Shown one piece after another: positions 8,708 through 17,283 of a DNA stretch of 45,645 nt (position 1 is the stretch's first letter; every line of letters starts with the position of its first letter). A program made the translations under genes and the position numbers. The stretch covers positions 1 through 45,645 of the forward strand of contig NZ_RHHS01000014.1 of assembly GCF_003710935.1 (NCBI RefSeq), read 5' to 3'. The notes under the pieces are model-generated. The model saw only the letters and a program-made list of their open reading frames with translations, was not told the origin of the DNA and did not search any database. This DNA comes from Brevibacillus gelatini (GTDB taxonomy: Bacteria > Bacillota > Bacilli > Brevibacillales > Brevibacillaceae).

Positions 8708-11272
8708 ATGAATCAAGCGATGTACAGTCCACTTATTGCAACGAAGCTTCATATACCTACATACAGCTCGGACCTGCTGCATCGGCATCAATTGGTGGAG
8801 GAAATTGATGAGGTCGGGATGGCCAAGGTGATCCTCATTTGTGCTCCGGCGGGGTTTGGCAAAACAACGGCTGTGAGTCAGTGGGTTTCGAGTACCGGCA
8901 AGCCCGCCGGGTGGCTTTCCCTGGATGAGTCAGACAATGATCCTGCCCGTTTTTGGCGTTATTTGGCAAAGGCGATAAGCACGGGGCAAAAGGGGGCGGG
9001 CCGAGAAGCTTCTGCGTTGCTTGATCTGTCGTATACGGCGTCAGCCGAGCATTTTCTCTCTGTCTTGCTGGAAGAAATCGCTGCTATCCATAGCGACTAT
9101 TATCTGGTTTTGGATGATTACCATCTGATTAAAGAGCCTTCGATTCACGCAGGCATGCAAAACTTGCTCCAATATGCGTCGCCATTTTTGCACGTCATTC
9201 TCATCACGCGTGAAGAGCCGCCGCTGCCTCTTCATCGCTTGCGCGTCCGCAAACAGCTTGGACAACTGGGGGCCGAGCAGCTTCGCTTCAAAGAAGAGGA
9301 GTGTCAGCGCCTGTTCAATGAACTGATGGGGCTGGATTTGTCGTACGAGGTGATTCAACTGCTAAGCGAGCGGACGGAGGGCTGGATTGCCGCTCTGCAG
9401 TTGGCCGCTTTGTCGCTGCGGGGCAAGACAGCGTCTGCTGTCGAGATGTACAACTTTTCTGGAAACGACAAATACGTCGAAGATTATTTGACCGAAGAAG
9501 TATTGAAGCGACTGCCGGAGTCCGTACAGCAGTTTTTGCTGAAAACGTCTATATTGCCGCGGCTGTCTGGGGAATTGTGCGCAGCGGTAGCCAAAGAGCC
9601 GGACGCGCACGTCATTTTGCAAATGCTTGCGAGCACCAACTCTTTTGTCGTGCCGCTCGACGGGGTGAATGAGTGGTATCGGTATCATCATTTGTTTGCG
9701 GATTTGCTGAATGCCCATTTGCGGCAAAAATACAACGAGCAGTTGCCGGCCTTGCATGCTGCTGCCAGTCAATGGTTTGAAGCCCATGGCTGCCCGACAG
9801 AAGCTATCGAGCATGCTCTTTTGGGGCACGACCTGGTTGGCGCGACTCGGCTCATCGTCGAGCATGCCCCGTGGATACTGAAACAGCACGAAAACGTAAC
9901 ATTGCGCAGATGGATGAAGCATTTTGACACGGCCTGGCTCAAAGAGCATCCCGAGCTATGCATTGCCTTTGCCTGGATGCACGCGCTGTCGGACGAGCTG
10001 GAGCAGGCGGAAGGGCTTGTGCATCTGGCCGAGGACAACATGTACGCCAAAAGCGAGAGCCTCGACGATTGCCGGGTGGAAATTTGCGTGCTGCGCGGAT
10101 ACATACAGTTGATTTTGCGAAATACCGATCTTTCGCTCGCTTACCTGGAAGAGTCGGTCAAAATGAAACCGAAGTTCAGCCGCTATCTTCTCGTTGGGAT
10201 CGAGCTGAACTGGGATGAGGCTTTCGTGCTGCGCAGCCGCGTGGCGTTGAGCGGCTATTTGTCCAAAGTGAACGAGTTTTACCCCAAGCTCAGAATGATC
10301 TGGAAGCACAGCGGACTGGGGATTCTGGCGTACGGCTCGATTGTGATGGCAGAGCTATATTATGAGAAGAACGAGTTCGAGCAATTGACCTACTTCGTCC
10401 AGCGAGCGCTGCAGCTTGGGATGAATACGATGAACCTGGGCGTATTGGTCCCGGCCTACCTGGTGCTGACGCGCTGGAGAAAGGCGGAGCGGCGTGAATC
10501 GGAGCTGTGGCTGCCAATTGAGGAAATTACAGAGCTGTGCCGCCAACGGAACGCCTCTCCGCATTGGCTTGCTTTTTTGGAAGCGTTTCGTGTTCGCCTC
10601 TGGATCGAGGAAAATCGGCGGGACGAAGTAGAACAATGGCTGGGGCAATTTGAAAAAAGGCGGAAGGACTTCGCGCATTCCCGCCATGAGTTTGAGCGGC
10701 TGACGCTGGCCCGTGCTTACCTCTATTTGAAAAGAGAGAACGAGGCTTGTGAACTGCTCACCCGCCTGAAGCATGAGACAGAGTTGAAGGATCGGCTGGG
10801 GAGCCGGATCGAGACGTTGATTTTGCTCAGCCAGGCGTATTACAACCTGAAAAAGCATCACGAGTCGGCCGAGTGCATCCGCATGGCTGTCATGCTGGCT
10901 GCTCCGGAAGGATATGTGCGCATCTTTTTGGACGAAGGGCCTGAGGTCGCCCGGATGCTTTATGCACTTTACAAGAGCAAGACGTGCTCCAAGCAAGAGC
11001 TGGCTTATATAGCGCGGCTGCTCAAGATGATGGAAAAAGAATTTCCCACCCTCGATATTCAAATCCGGGTATCGCCCGAGCTGGACAAGCTGACAGAACG
11101 GGAGGCCGAAGTGCTCGCGCTGATTGGCGAAGGGCTGTCGAACGCCGAGATTGCGAGCAGGCTGCATCTGACCATCGGGACGGTCAAGGTGTATGTCCAC
11201 CAGATTTACGCCAAGCTGCAAGTACGCAATCGGGCGCAGGCGGTGGTCAAGCTCAGAGAAAGCGAACTGTAG
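8708..11272 (+). CDS. MalT-type LuxR-family STAND transcriptional regulator
   Basis: A large ATP-dependent activator of the MalT/LAL type. The 854 residues start with an AAA/STAND ATPase domain: Walker A APAGFGKTT at about 46-54 and a Walker B-like YYLVLDDYH near 131-139. A long helical repeat region (about 380-740, TPR-like) follows, and a LuxR helix-turn-helix occupies the last 65 residues (LTEREAEVLALIGEGLSNAE, then LTIGTVKVYV). The length matches MalT proteins. AGGGAG at 8696-8701 favours the ATG at 8708 over the one at 8702. No metabolic operon is adjacent, so neither the inducer nor the target can be named. A terminator follows. Confidence 0.9.
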   Translation: MNQAMYSPLIATKLHIPTYSSDLLHRHQLVEEIDEVGMAKVILICAPAGFGKTTAVSQWVSSTGKPAGWLSLDESDNDPARFWRYLAKAISTGQKGAGREASALLDLSYTASAEHFLSVLLEEIAAIHSDYYLVLDDYHLIKEPSIHAGMQNLLQYASPFLHVILITREEPPLPLHRLRVRKQLGQLGAEQLRFKEEECQRLFNELMGLDLSYEVIQLLSERTEGWIAALQLAALSLRGKTASAVEMYNFSGNDKYVEDYLTEEVLKRLPESVQQFLLKTSILPRLSGELCAAVAKEPDAHVILQMLASTNSFVVPLDGVNEWYRYHHLFADLLNAHLRQKYNEQLPALHAAASQWFEAHGCPTEAIEHALLGHDLVGATRLIVEHAPWILKQHENVTLRRWMKHFDTAWLKEHPELCIAFAWMHALSDELEQAEGLVHLAEDNMYAKSESLDDCRVEICVLRGYIQLILRNTDLSLAYLEESVKMKPKFSRYLLVGIELNWDEAFVLRSRVALSGYLSKVNEFYPKLRMIWKHSGLGILAYGSIVMAELYYEKNEFEQLTYFVQRALQLGMNTMNLGVLVPAYLVLTRWRKAERRESELWLPIEEITELCRQRNASPHWLAFLEAFRVRLWIEENRRDEVEQWLGQFEKRRKDFAHSRHEFERLTLARAYLYLKRENEACELLTRLKHETELKDRLGSRIETLILLSQAYYNLKKHHESAECIRMAVMLAAPEGYVRIFLDEGPEVARMLYALYKSKTCSKQELAYIARLLKMMEKEFPTLDIQIRVSPELDKLTEREAEVLALIGEGLSNAEIASRLHLTIGTVKVYVHQIYAKLQVRNRAQAVVKLRESEL

Positions 11273-11298
11273 GGATGGGGGAAAAACGACAGGGATGA

Positions 11299-11331
11299 GA
11301 AGCCACCTGGAGAGCAGGCGGCTTCTTTTTT
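11299..11331 (+). terminator. Intrinsic terminator after the LuxR-type regulator
   Basis: GAAGCC-A-CCTG and CAGG-C-GGCTTC pair with one A/C mismatch, followed by six T. Confidence 0.8.
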
Positions 11332-11494
11332 ACGCGATGGTTAACAGACGTTTTGGGGTGGAACGTCAGCTTGATGGTTCAAAAGCCATCCGACGTGTCG
11401 AAATTATTTTTGGAATATAGAGAAAATTTTTACAGGGAATCGCCCGCTTTCCTTGAAATGTAAAAGGGAATGAAACGAAAAGAGGTGTAAGGGA

Positions 11495-11968
11495 ATGGGT
11501 GAGCTTTTTTCTGTTGCCGACCTGGAAGCGTTTATTGTACAAGCCAAGCGGCACTCGTATGTTGGGGGAGCCAAACGTCTGCTGCCGTATCGGCTCGGCT
11601 CCAAGGACATTCAATACGTGAGCGGGGATTGGGCCTATCACGACAGCTATTTCGGAGACAGCGATTTTATCGGGCAAGAGCTCGTTTACTTCCAGAAAAG
11701 CCCGGTGTGGGCGATGAATTATTTTGGCTACATTACCAAGCCGGATCAAATCGACGCGCATACTGTGGGACGGATGATTAAGGCAAGCTTGTCGAACATG
11801 TACCAAGAGGGCCGTTTTTTGGGGGCGTTCGAGCATGTGCAGGACGATTTGCGCTATGTGGATACGAATGAGGGCGATGTGACCTTTTTTCAGGGGAAGG
11901 AATTTATTTACCGCCGCGATGAGGTTGTGTATGAATTGCTGTATCATGGCGGGTTGTTGAAAAAGTAG
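11495..11968 (+). CDS. DUF5680-type protein
   Basis: A 157-residue soluble protein. The run of YVGGAKRLLPYRLGSKDIQY, YHDSYFGDSDFIGQE and MNYFGYI matches my memory of the DUF5680 family, which occurs alone or behind an XRE-type HTH. Here no HTH is present. The enzymatic role is unknown. The start follows AGAGGTG. It stands alone between the LuxR-type gene and an HxlR gene. Confidence 0.7.
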   Translation: MGELFSVADLEAFIVQAKRHSYVGGAKRLLPYRLGSKDIQYVSGDWAYHDSYFGDSDFIGQELVYFQKSPVWAMNYFGYITKPDQIDAHTVGRMIKASLSNMYQEGRFLGAFEHVQDDLRYVDTNEGDVTFFQGKEFIYRRDEVVYELLYHGGLLKK

Positions 11969-12002
11969 GAACTGTGTAAGCGGTTGCGCTGCCTTTTTCG
12001 CC

Positions 12003-12110
12003 ATGATTGTGAAGACGAAAAACGCCAAAGAGAGCCGGTATTGGGGAGCCATGTTGCCGGCAGTCTACCTGTTGTTTTTCGTGTGCGGCTACGCCAGCGG
12101 ATTGCGCTAA
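12003..12110 (+). CDS. Possible 35-residue membrane peptide or gene fragment
   Basis: An ATG-started frame encoding a short polar head and one hydrophobic helix (MLPAVYLLFFVCGYASG). There is no clear ribosome site and it overlaps the 5' part of the HxlR frame. It could be the leftover end of a membrane-protein gene deleted at this junction. Low confidence. Confidence 0.2.
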   Translation: MIVKTKNAKESRYWGAMLPAVYLLFFVCGYASGLR

Positions 12111-12484
12111 CAAAAAGCCACGATGGTGTCGATCAGCTCTGTCTCCAGTGTCCGATTGAGCTGTCGATGTCCATTCTTGCCGGAAGGTGGAAAACGACGA
12201 TCATTTGCCAGCTTTTGAAAGGGAAAAAACGGTACGGCGAGCTGAAGAAAGGCATCATCGGCGTGAATCACAAAATGCTCGCGGAACAGTTGCGGGAGCT
12301 GGAGGAGGCGGGGATTGTACGGCGCCATGTGTACCCGGTCGTTCCGCCAAAGGTGGAGTACGAACTGACAGAGCGGGGAGAAGCCCTGCGCCCTGCTATT
12401 GAATACTTGATTGCGTGGGGAGAGCAGTTTGGCACACCTGTGCCTGTGGCGAATGAAGACGATCCGGCAGCCAGCAGCTGCTGA
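12083..12484 (+). CDS. HxlR-family winged-helix transcriptional regulator
   Basis: DNA-binding regulator of the HxlR type, often redox- or aldehyde-responsive through a conserved Cys. The core reads CPIELSMSILAGRWKTTIIC, then LLKGKKRYGELKKGI, the recognition helix region INHKMLAEQLRELEEAG in family terms (here VNHKMLAEQL), and a winged-helix tail VPPKVEYELTERGEAL. The family Cys precedes PIEL. The start is doubtful: the frame is open back to 11984, no ATG with a ribosome site sits near the expected N-terminus, and GTG 12083 is only the nearest candidate. The adjacent convergent DoxX gene is a common neighbour of HxlR regulators and a likely target. Confidence 0.75.
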   Translation: MRLRQRIALTKSHDGVDQLCLQCPIELSMSILAGRWKTTIICQLLKGKKRYGELKKGIIGVNHKMLAEQLRELEEAGIVRRHVYPVVPPKVEYELTERGEALRPAIEYLIAWGEQFGTPVPVANEDDPAASSC

Positions 12485-12544
12485 GAGGAAGGAACGTCTG
12501 GGGCAGAAACTTGGCCAGAGAATGCCGTGTGAACCTACAGCGCG

Positions 12545-12580
12545 GCACAGGTGTAAGCAGTCCAGTCTGTGCGGTTTTTT
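12545..12580 (+). terminator. Terminator after the HxlR gene
   Basis: GCACAG and CTGTGC pair across a 16-base loop, followed by GG and six T. Confidence 0.5.
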
Positions 12581-12619
12581 GCCATGCCTCGCAATTGGTT
12601 CGATGGACACGTTAAAAGC

Positions 12620-12664
12620 AAAGCGCTGGTCATACCCGCGACATGCAGGTATGACCAGCGCTTT
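12620..12664 (-). terminator. Long perfect inverted repeat downstream of the DoxX gene
   Basis: Two perfect 17-base arms (AAAGCGCTGGTCATACC and its complement) flank an 11-base loop. On the minus strand the hairpin is followed by GCTTTT, so it can terminate the DoxX transcript. The arms are longer than in most terminators here. Confidence 0.7.
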
Positions 12665-12748
12665 GGTAATTCGTAGGCAGTTTGCGATTTCGTGACGGCT
12701 TGGGAAATGCAAAGTGGCGTCCCATATCCTACAACTTGAAGCAACCGC

Positions 12749-13315
12749 CTAACGTATGCCGAAATGCTCCGACCGGGAACGAGTCCAAGGAGTACCAAGG
12801 TACGGGAGCGCCCAGCGGTCCAGACCGTACCAGCCCGCTACTTTCCAGGCGAGTACGAGCCAGGTGGCAAAAATGAACAGCAGAGGGTTGGTGCTGATTG
12901 TTCCGGCGAACAGGAAGCTGACGTTCATCAGCCCGCCGAAGAAGGCGGCAATGCCCGTGAGCATACCAAGGATGAGGCCCAGGCCGACGAGCAGTTCTCC
13001 GTAGGCGACGAGGAAGCCGAACACCTTTGCGTTTGGCAGTACCATATTTTCCAGGAACCAGGCGTACCAGGAAGTGACGTCTTTTCCTTCCGCCGCTTTC
13101 GCGAGGGAGCCTTTGACGAAGCCCTCAATGGCTGTGCCTGCTTTGTCCCCTGTCCAGGTATCGGTATGGATTTTTTTCCAGCCAGCAGTAATCCAGGCGT
13201 ATCCGACATACAAACGGATGAATAGCCAGATCCAGGCCGAACGGGTGCTGCTGAACAAAAAGTGTGATACGGGATTTTCAGGAATAATGATTTCGTTGTT
13301 GCTTGCTGGACGCAT
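12749..13315 (-). CDS. DoxX-family membrane protein
   Basis: A 188-residue membrane protein of the DoxX/thiosulfate:quinone oxidoreductase-like family. A short soluble head is followed by a first helix (SAWIWLFIRLYVGYAWITAG) ending in the typical WKKI. Three more hydrophobic segments follow (about residues 100-160), containing AYGELLVGLGLILGMLTG. The start is the ATG at 13315, ten bases after GGAGG; the longer frame to 13390 lacks a ribosome site. It is convergent with the HxlR regulator and probably controlled by it. The exact function in Firmicutes is not settled. Confidence 0.85.
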   Translation of the reverse strand: MRPASNNEIIIPENPVSHFLFSSTRSAWIWLFIRLYVGYAWITAGWKKIHTDTWTGDKAGTAIEGFVKGSLAKAAEGKDVTSWYAWFLENMVLPNAKVFGFLVAYGELLVGLGLILGMLTGIAAFFGGLMNVSFLFAGTISTNPLLFIFATWLVLAWKVAGWYGLDRWALPYLGTPWTRSRSEHFGIR

Positions 13316-13380
13316 GTGGATGTGCCCTCCTTTGGAAAAAATAGACTGGATAACGCTGGTATGGATATTGATTCCAAGTG

Positions 13381-13389
13381 ATTGTAACA
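13381..13389 (-). promoter_or_regulatory. Extended -10 element upstream of the DoxX gene
   Basis: On the minus strand this reads TGTTACAAT, a TGN extended -10 with TACAAT, about 65 bases before the start codon. No good -35 is seen. Confidence 0.35.
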
Positions 13390-13531
13390 CAAGGACTGCC
13401 TGCCTGGTGCGGTTTTAGGCATAAGTTCATAGGTTGTTCTTTGACACTATTGGCACGGTGCTAACTGTAGTTCCAAAGTTCTACAACTAAATGAATGCGA
13501 CTTTTCATGACATTCCGCGACTGGTTCACGC

Positions 13532-13572
13532 GCTGGCTGCACGGCGGTCGACCTCCCGGGCCGTCAGCCAGC
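13532..13572. other. GC-rich 13-bp hairpin
   Basis: GCTGGCTG-C-ACGGC pairs with GCCGT-CAGCCAGC, leaving one bulged base and a 14-base loop. No T run follows. It lies in the 440-base divergent region between the DoxX and GNAT genes, which holds no gene I can support. Confidence 0.6.
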
Positions 13573-13640
13573 GGGCGAGATGGGGCGAATTTTTGACGGG
13601 AGCGGGGTTTTGACGATAAGTATCCTGTTGTGGAAACAGT

Positions 13641-13668
13641 TTGTGTCTCCATCAAGTTTTGGTAGAAT
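13641..13668 (+). promoter_or_regulatory. Promoter of the GNAT gene
   Basis: -35 TTGTGT (13641-13646), 16-bp spacer and -10 TAGAAT (13663-13668). Confidence 0.45.
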
Positions 13669-13756
13669 GAAAGAGTTGAGGGGCGGGTTTTCCTCTCATG
13701 CGAGCAGGGGCCTTTTCCGATATAGAGATAGAGACGGTTTTGGGAGGATAGATAGA

Positions 13757-14497
13757 ATGGCATACAAGGTGTACACACAAGCAGAGCGTCCTGATTTGAA
13801 CGATCAAATGGCCGATGTGCTCGCCGCCAGCTGGTCTACATTCATGCTGCATGACGAAGTGGCCGAACAGCATTACGATCGGCTGGAAGAGTGGTTTGGC
13901 TCTTTTCAATATTTGCTTACGGATGAAAATGACACGGTAATGGCGGTTGGCAACTCCATTCCTTTTTACTGGGACGGTACCCTGGAAGGCATGCCAAAAG
14001 GCTGGGATGACGTCTTCCTGCGCGGAATTGAAGGCTATGCGCAAGGGCAGAAGCCAAATACACTGTCGGCTCTCTCGATTTCGATTGACCCGAAGCATCG
14101 CGGACTCGGCCTCAGCCGCCAGATGGTAACGGCGATGAAGGACATCGCGAAGCAAAACGGGCTGGAATACATGGTGGTGCCTGTGCGCCCATCTCTCAAG
14201 CACAAATATCCGCTGATCCCGATGGAAAACTACCTCGAATGGAAAACAGCGGACGGTGCTCCTTTTGACCCGTGGGTGCGCACGCACTGGAAGATGGGCG
14301 GGAAAATCATGAAAGTGGCTGCGGAATCCATGCTCATCAGAGGCAGCCTGGCCAAATGGGAAGAGTGGACAGGGATGAAATTCCCAGGGTCCGGCATGTA
14401 CATAATTCCGGGGGCGCTCGTTCCGGTGCGCGTCGAAGCGGAAAAGGACGAGGCCGTATACGTGGAACCGAATGTTTGGATGCAGCATGTATTATAA
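13757..14497 (+). CDS. GNAT-family N-acetyltransferase
   Basis: A 246-residue soluble protein with one GNAT fold. The acetyl-CoA pyrophosphate-binding motif appears as KHRGLGLSRQMVTAMKDIAK (about residues 115-134), preceded by a beta-strand SALSISIDP. The C-terminal half is longer than in minimal GNATs. The substrate cannot be inferred. The start is the ATG at 13757 after GGGAGG; the frame is open farther upstream, but the promoter lies there. Confidence 0.8.
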   Translation: MAYKVYTQAERPDLNDQMADVLAASWSTFMLHDEVAEQHYDRLEEWFGSFQYLLTDENDTVMAVGNSIPFYWDGTLEGMPKGWDDVFLRGIEGYAQGQKPNTLSALSISIDPKHRGLGLSRQMVTAMKDIAKQNGLEYMVVPVRPSLKHKYPLIPMENYLEWKTADGAPFDPWVRTHWKMGGKIMKVAAESMLIRGSLAKWEEWTGMKFPGSGMYIIPGALVPVRVEAEKDEAVYVEPNVWMQHVL

Positions 14498-14539
14498 AAA
14501 AATATGTGCAGCGGGGAGCTTTTGCTTTCCCGGATGAGA

Positions 14540-14569
14540 AGGGCCGTCATTTGTGCGGCTCTTTTTTTC
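14540..14569 (+). terminator. Terminator after the GNAT gene
   Basis: AGGGCCG and CGGCTCT pair (one G-T), followed by a run of T. Confidence 0.75.
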
Positions 14570-14665
14570 ATTTGCGAAATGTCTGACCGAAGCTACACGC
14601 GCTTCGCCGGGAAACCAGCTCGCATAATTGTTGCCAAAAGTTTTCATAGTAAAAGGAGGAAAGAC

Positions 14666-15409
14666 TTGCGGGCAGGGGGAGTTTTTGTGGATTTGTTCAA
14701 TGAGAGCTTGGTTGTAGTCGGGCGCGTATTTACGATTCTGCCGCTGCTATTGATCGTGACGCTGTTCATGGGAAAGCGCTCGATTGGCGAGCTGCCTGTC
14801 TTTGATTTTATGATTATCCTTACGTTAGGTTCTGTGACCGGGGCCGATATTGCCGAGCCGAATGTCCACCATATTCCCATCGCGGTGGCGATTGTGGCCC
14901 TCTGCGTGCTGCAGCGCCTCGTGTCGCAGTGGTCGATTGTGTCCAGGCGCTTTGGGAAAATGGTCACGTTTGAACCGACGGTCGTTTTTTACAACGGCAA
15001 GTTTCTCGTCCATCAGTTGAAAAAGATGCGCTATTCGCTCGATAATGTGCTGCAAATGCTGCGGGAAAAAGACATTTTTGATCTGGCAGAAATTGAAATG
15101 GCCATCATCGAGGCCAATGGCCGTTTGACCGTATTGAAAAAATCGGCGCAGCAGCCAGTGACGAGACAGGACTTGCAAGTCCAGACTGCTTCGACGGGCA
15201 TCTCCCTGCCTGTCATTGTCGAGGGGAAAATATATCCGGATGCGCTGAAGTACCGCGAACGTGACGAAGAGTGGCTGTTGCAGGAGCTGAAAAAGAGAGG
15301 CGTCGCGGTCGAGGACGTATTTCTCGCCACGCTGAATCGACAAAACGAGTTGCTGCTATTTGAAAAGCAGCCGAACAATCTGCAGCAGATTCCGCCCGTT
15401 CAGCATTGA
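14666..15409 (+). CDS. DUF421 / YetF-type membrane protein
   Basis: A 247-residue protein of the YetF/YcaP group, known in Bacillus spores and membranes but of unclear function. Three N-terminal hydrophobic segments (about 15-35, 45-65 and 70-90) are followed by the family sequence GKRSIGELPVFDFMIILTLG. The cytoplasmic DUF421 domain includes LKKMRYSLDNVLQMLREKDI, FDLAEIEMAIIEANG and the C-terminal PVIVEGKIYPDALK. AGGAGG (14654-14659) points to the TTG at 14666. It faces the histidine kinase gene tail to tail. Confidence 0.85.
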   Translation: MRAGGVFVDLFNESLVVVGRVFTILPLLLIVTLFMGKRSIGELPVFDFMIILTLGSVTGADIAEPNVHHIPIAVAIVALCVLQRLVSQWSIVSRRFGKMVTFEPTVVFYNGKFLVHQLKKMRYSLDNVLQMLREKDIFDLAEIEMAIIEANGRLTVLKKSAQQPVTRQDLQVQTASTGISLPVIVEGKIYPDALKYRERDEEWLLQELKKRGVAVEDVFLATLNRQNELLLFEKQPNNLQQIPPVQH

Positions 15410-15577
15410 AGGGAAGGCAACTGTTTTCGGGTGAAGCAAGACCGGGACGGGCAGTCTGGGAGGCGATGGTCAGGAGCGCTTGTGCTTCATCACCTCCCCG
15501 TCCATTTGTCCGTCGCAAGCGAAATGATCCCGCTCTCAGGGGGCGTACCTTTCCACGAGGGCTGAGCATGTTTTCAT

Positions 15578-15599
15578 GGCCAGGCTTTTTCACCTGGCC
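15578..15599. other. Bidirectional hairpin between convergent genes
   Basis: GGCCAGG and CCTGGCC pair around an 8-base loop, 170 bp after the DUF421 gene and 2 bp beyond the kinase stop. It is a possible two-way terminator, but without a clear T run. Confidence 0.4.
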
Positions 15600-15600
15600 G

Positions 15601-16839
15601 CTACTGCGGCTGATGATACGGAAACGTAATCGTGAACTTCGTACCGACCTTTGGCTTGCTCGACACGCTCACCGAGCCGCCAAACGCGCGAATGACGTGA
15701 TAGGAATAAGTCAGGCCGAGTCCGGTGCCGCTGGTTTTGGTCGAAAAATAAATCGTGCCCAGTCGCTTGATCTGTCCCTCGTCCATGCCGATGCCGTTGT
15801 CCTTGATGATGAGGAGCGCGTTGTTTTTTTCAATTAACAGCGACAGCACGACTTTCCCGTTGGCCGTCTCCGCGCATGCTTCGATGGCATTTTTTACAAA
15901 GTTTACCAGCACCTGCTTGAACTCGTCGGGATTGGCCATGATCGTGACGGGCTTTTCATATGCTTGCAACTCCAGCTCGACGTTGTGCATGTTGGCAAAA
16001 GGCAGCATGACCTCGCGGACGACATAGAGCTGCTCGCACACGTTGATAAGCTCGTTGCGCTCCTTGAGCGGCTTGGACAGCGCGAGGTACTCCGTCAAAA
16101 TCGCTTCCGTGCGCTGGATCTCGTCCAGGCTGATGCGGATGTACTGCTCGGCTTTCGCAATGTTTCCCGCGTCTTCCTGCATCAAGCGCAAAAAGCCTTT
16201 GACGGCCGTGAGCGGGTTTCTCACCTCGTGCGCCAGTGAAGCCGCGACGTGGCTCATCGTCTCGATCTTTTCGTTTTGTGCGTGGCGAATGAACAATTCC
16301 TTGTCTGATACGCATTTGCTAAATAACGACATCAACAGCCAGATGCCGACGATATTTTGAACGGGGATCACGAACACATGATAGGCAAGCTGATGGGATA
16401 CATGGGTGGGAAAGTTAAGATAGGTCAATCCCAATTCTATCAGGGAAAAGAGAGCACCCGTCAAAAGAGTATACAGTGTTTTTCGATAACTGGCTTTGTA
16501 GCGTTGATAGATCAGGAGGGAGATCGCGAATGCGGTGGCTATCATGAGCATGGCGACCCACGTGTCTTCGCCGCCCAGATAGTAGCGGTACAGCACTGAT
16601 TCGATCAGCACGACCGAGGCGATTCGTACCCCGCCGTAGATCAAGGCGAAGAATACAAAAATAAATCCCTCAACGGCGCTCGACGCGAAGGTCATCGCCA
16701 GAAACACGCAGACAGAACTGGTGACGAGAATAAAGGAACGACTGTAGTTACACATTCGGTCGCGGTAATAGATATTAAACAAAACAAACGGCGTCAGGGC
16801 AAAAAACATTTGCAAGATTACTTCTTTTAATAGACTCAT
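15601..16839 (-). CDS. Membrane sensor histidine kinase (sporulation-kinase type)
   Basis: A 412-residue kinase. The N-terminal 175 residues hold about six hydrophobic segments, resembling the 5TM sensor of LytS-type or KinB-type kinases. A HisKA domain follows, with phospho-acceptor His204 in AHEVRNPLTAVKGFLRLMQ. The HATPase_c domain has an N box (NFVKNAIEAC), a G1 box (KDNGIGMDEGQ) and a G2 box (GTGLGLTYS). The HEVRNPLTAVKGF block is typical of kinases feeding Spo0A. No response regulator is adjacent, as for orphan sporulation kinases. The ATG at 16839 follows GGAG by seven bases; the upstream GTG frame is less likely. Confidence 0.88.
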   Translation of the reverse strand: MSLLKEVILQMFFALTPFVLFNIYYRDRMCNYSRSFILVTSSVCVFLAMTFASSAVEGFIFVFFALIYGGVRIASVVLIESVLYRYYLGGEDTWVAMLMIATAFAISLLIYQRYKASYRKTLYTLLTGALFSLIELGLTYLNFPTHVSHQLAYHVFVIPVQNIVGIWLLMSLFSKCVSDKELFIRHAQNEKIETMSHVAASLAHEVRNPLTAVKGFLRLMQEDAGNIAKAEQYIRISLDEIQRTEAILTEYLALSKPLKERNELINVCEQLYVVREVMLPFANMHNVELELQAYEKPVTIMANPDEFKQVLVNFVKNAIEACAETANGKVVLSLLIEKNNALLIIKDNGIGMDEGQIKRLGTIYFSTKTSGTGLGLTYSYHVIRAFGGSVSVSSKPKVGTKFTITFPYHQPQ

Positions 16840-16972
16840 CGGACATCTCCATCGCAAATTTGCATGGCTTTGGCTTTAATCTACCATATGTCGACAAGAC
16901 TTTACAAAAATTCCTCCAAAATTTAGACATAAAGTTGGGACTACTTGGAGGACAAAAGTTTGAAAAACCTAG

Positions 16973-17002
16973 TTGACAGATGGGTAAAACAAGGATTATA
17001 GT
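16973..17002 (+). promoter_or_regulatory. Promoter ahead of the SAM riboswitch
   Basis: -35 TTGACA (16973-16978) is a perfect match. An 18-bp spacer leads to -10 TATAGT (16997-17002). Transcription would start near 17009, 32 bases before the aptamer. Confidence 0.65.
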
Positions 17003-17040
17003 CTGTATATATTCCGAAAACGTTGTGAAAATAAAAACTA

Positions 17041-17162
17041 CTCTTATCCAGAGAAGGCTGAGGGAATGGCCCTATGATGCCCGGCAACCTAGCTGGCAGG
17101 ATGATCTGACTTGCGAGCCAAGGTGCTAACTCCAACAGGTAGCGATACCTGACAGATAAGAG
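17041..17162 (+). promoter_or_regulatory. SAM-I (S-box) riboswitch aptamer
   Basis: The leader shows the S-box hallmarks: CTCTTATC (17041-17048) closing P1 with GATAAGAG (17155-17162), then AGAGAAGGCTGAGGGAATGG, GGCCC, CCCGGCAACC and GGTGCTAA in order. SAM binding stabilises P1. The 3' P1 strand AAGAGGC (17158-17164) can instead pair with GCCTCTT (17183-17189) of the terminator, forming the anti-terminator. So high SAM favours termination and low SAM allows expression of the transporter downstream. Confidence 0.95.
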
Positions 17163-17180
17163 GCGCGAATCTTGTCGATC

Positions 17181-17211
17181 AAGCCTCTTTCATCTGTTGA
17201 AAGAGGCTTTT
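17181..17211 (+). terminator. Riboswitch expression-platform terminator
   Basis: AAGCCTCTTTCA and TGAAAGAGGCTT form a perfect 12-bp stem with a TCTGT loop, followed by TT and C. It lies between the SAM aptamer and the binding-protein gene. Confidence 0.92.
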
Positions 17212-17283
17212 CCTATTGGAAGGTTGGAAGGTCGTCGCCTCCCCAGCTTGAAGCTCAGCAGGAAAGAAAAAGGGGGAATTTGC

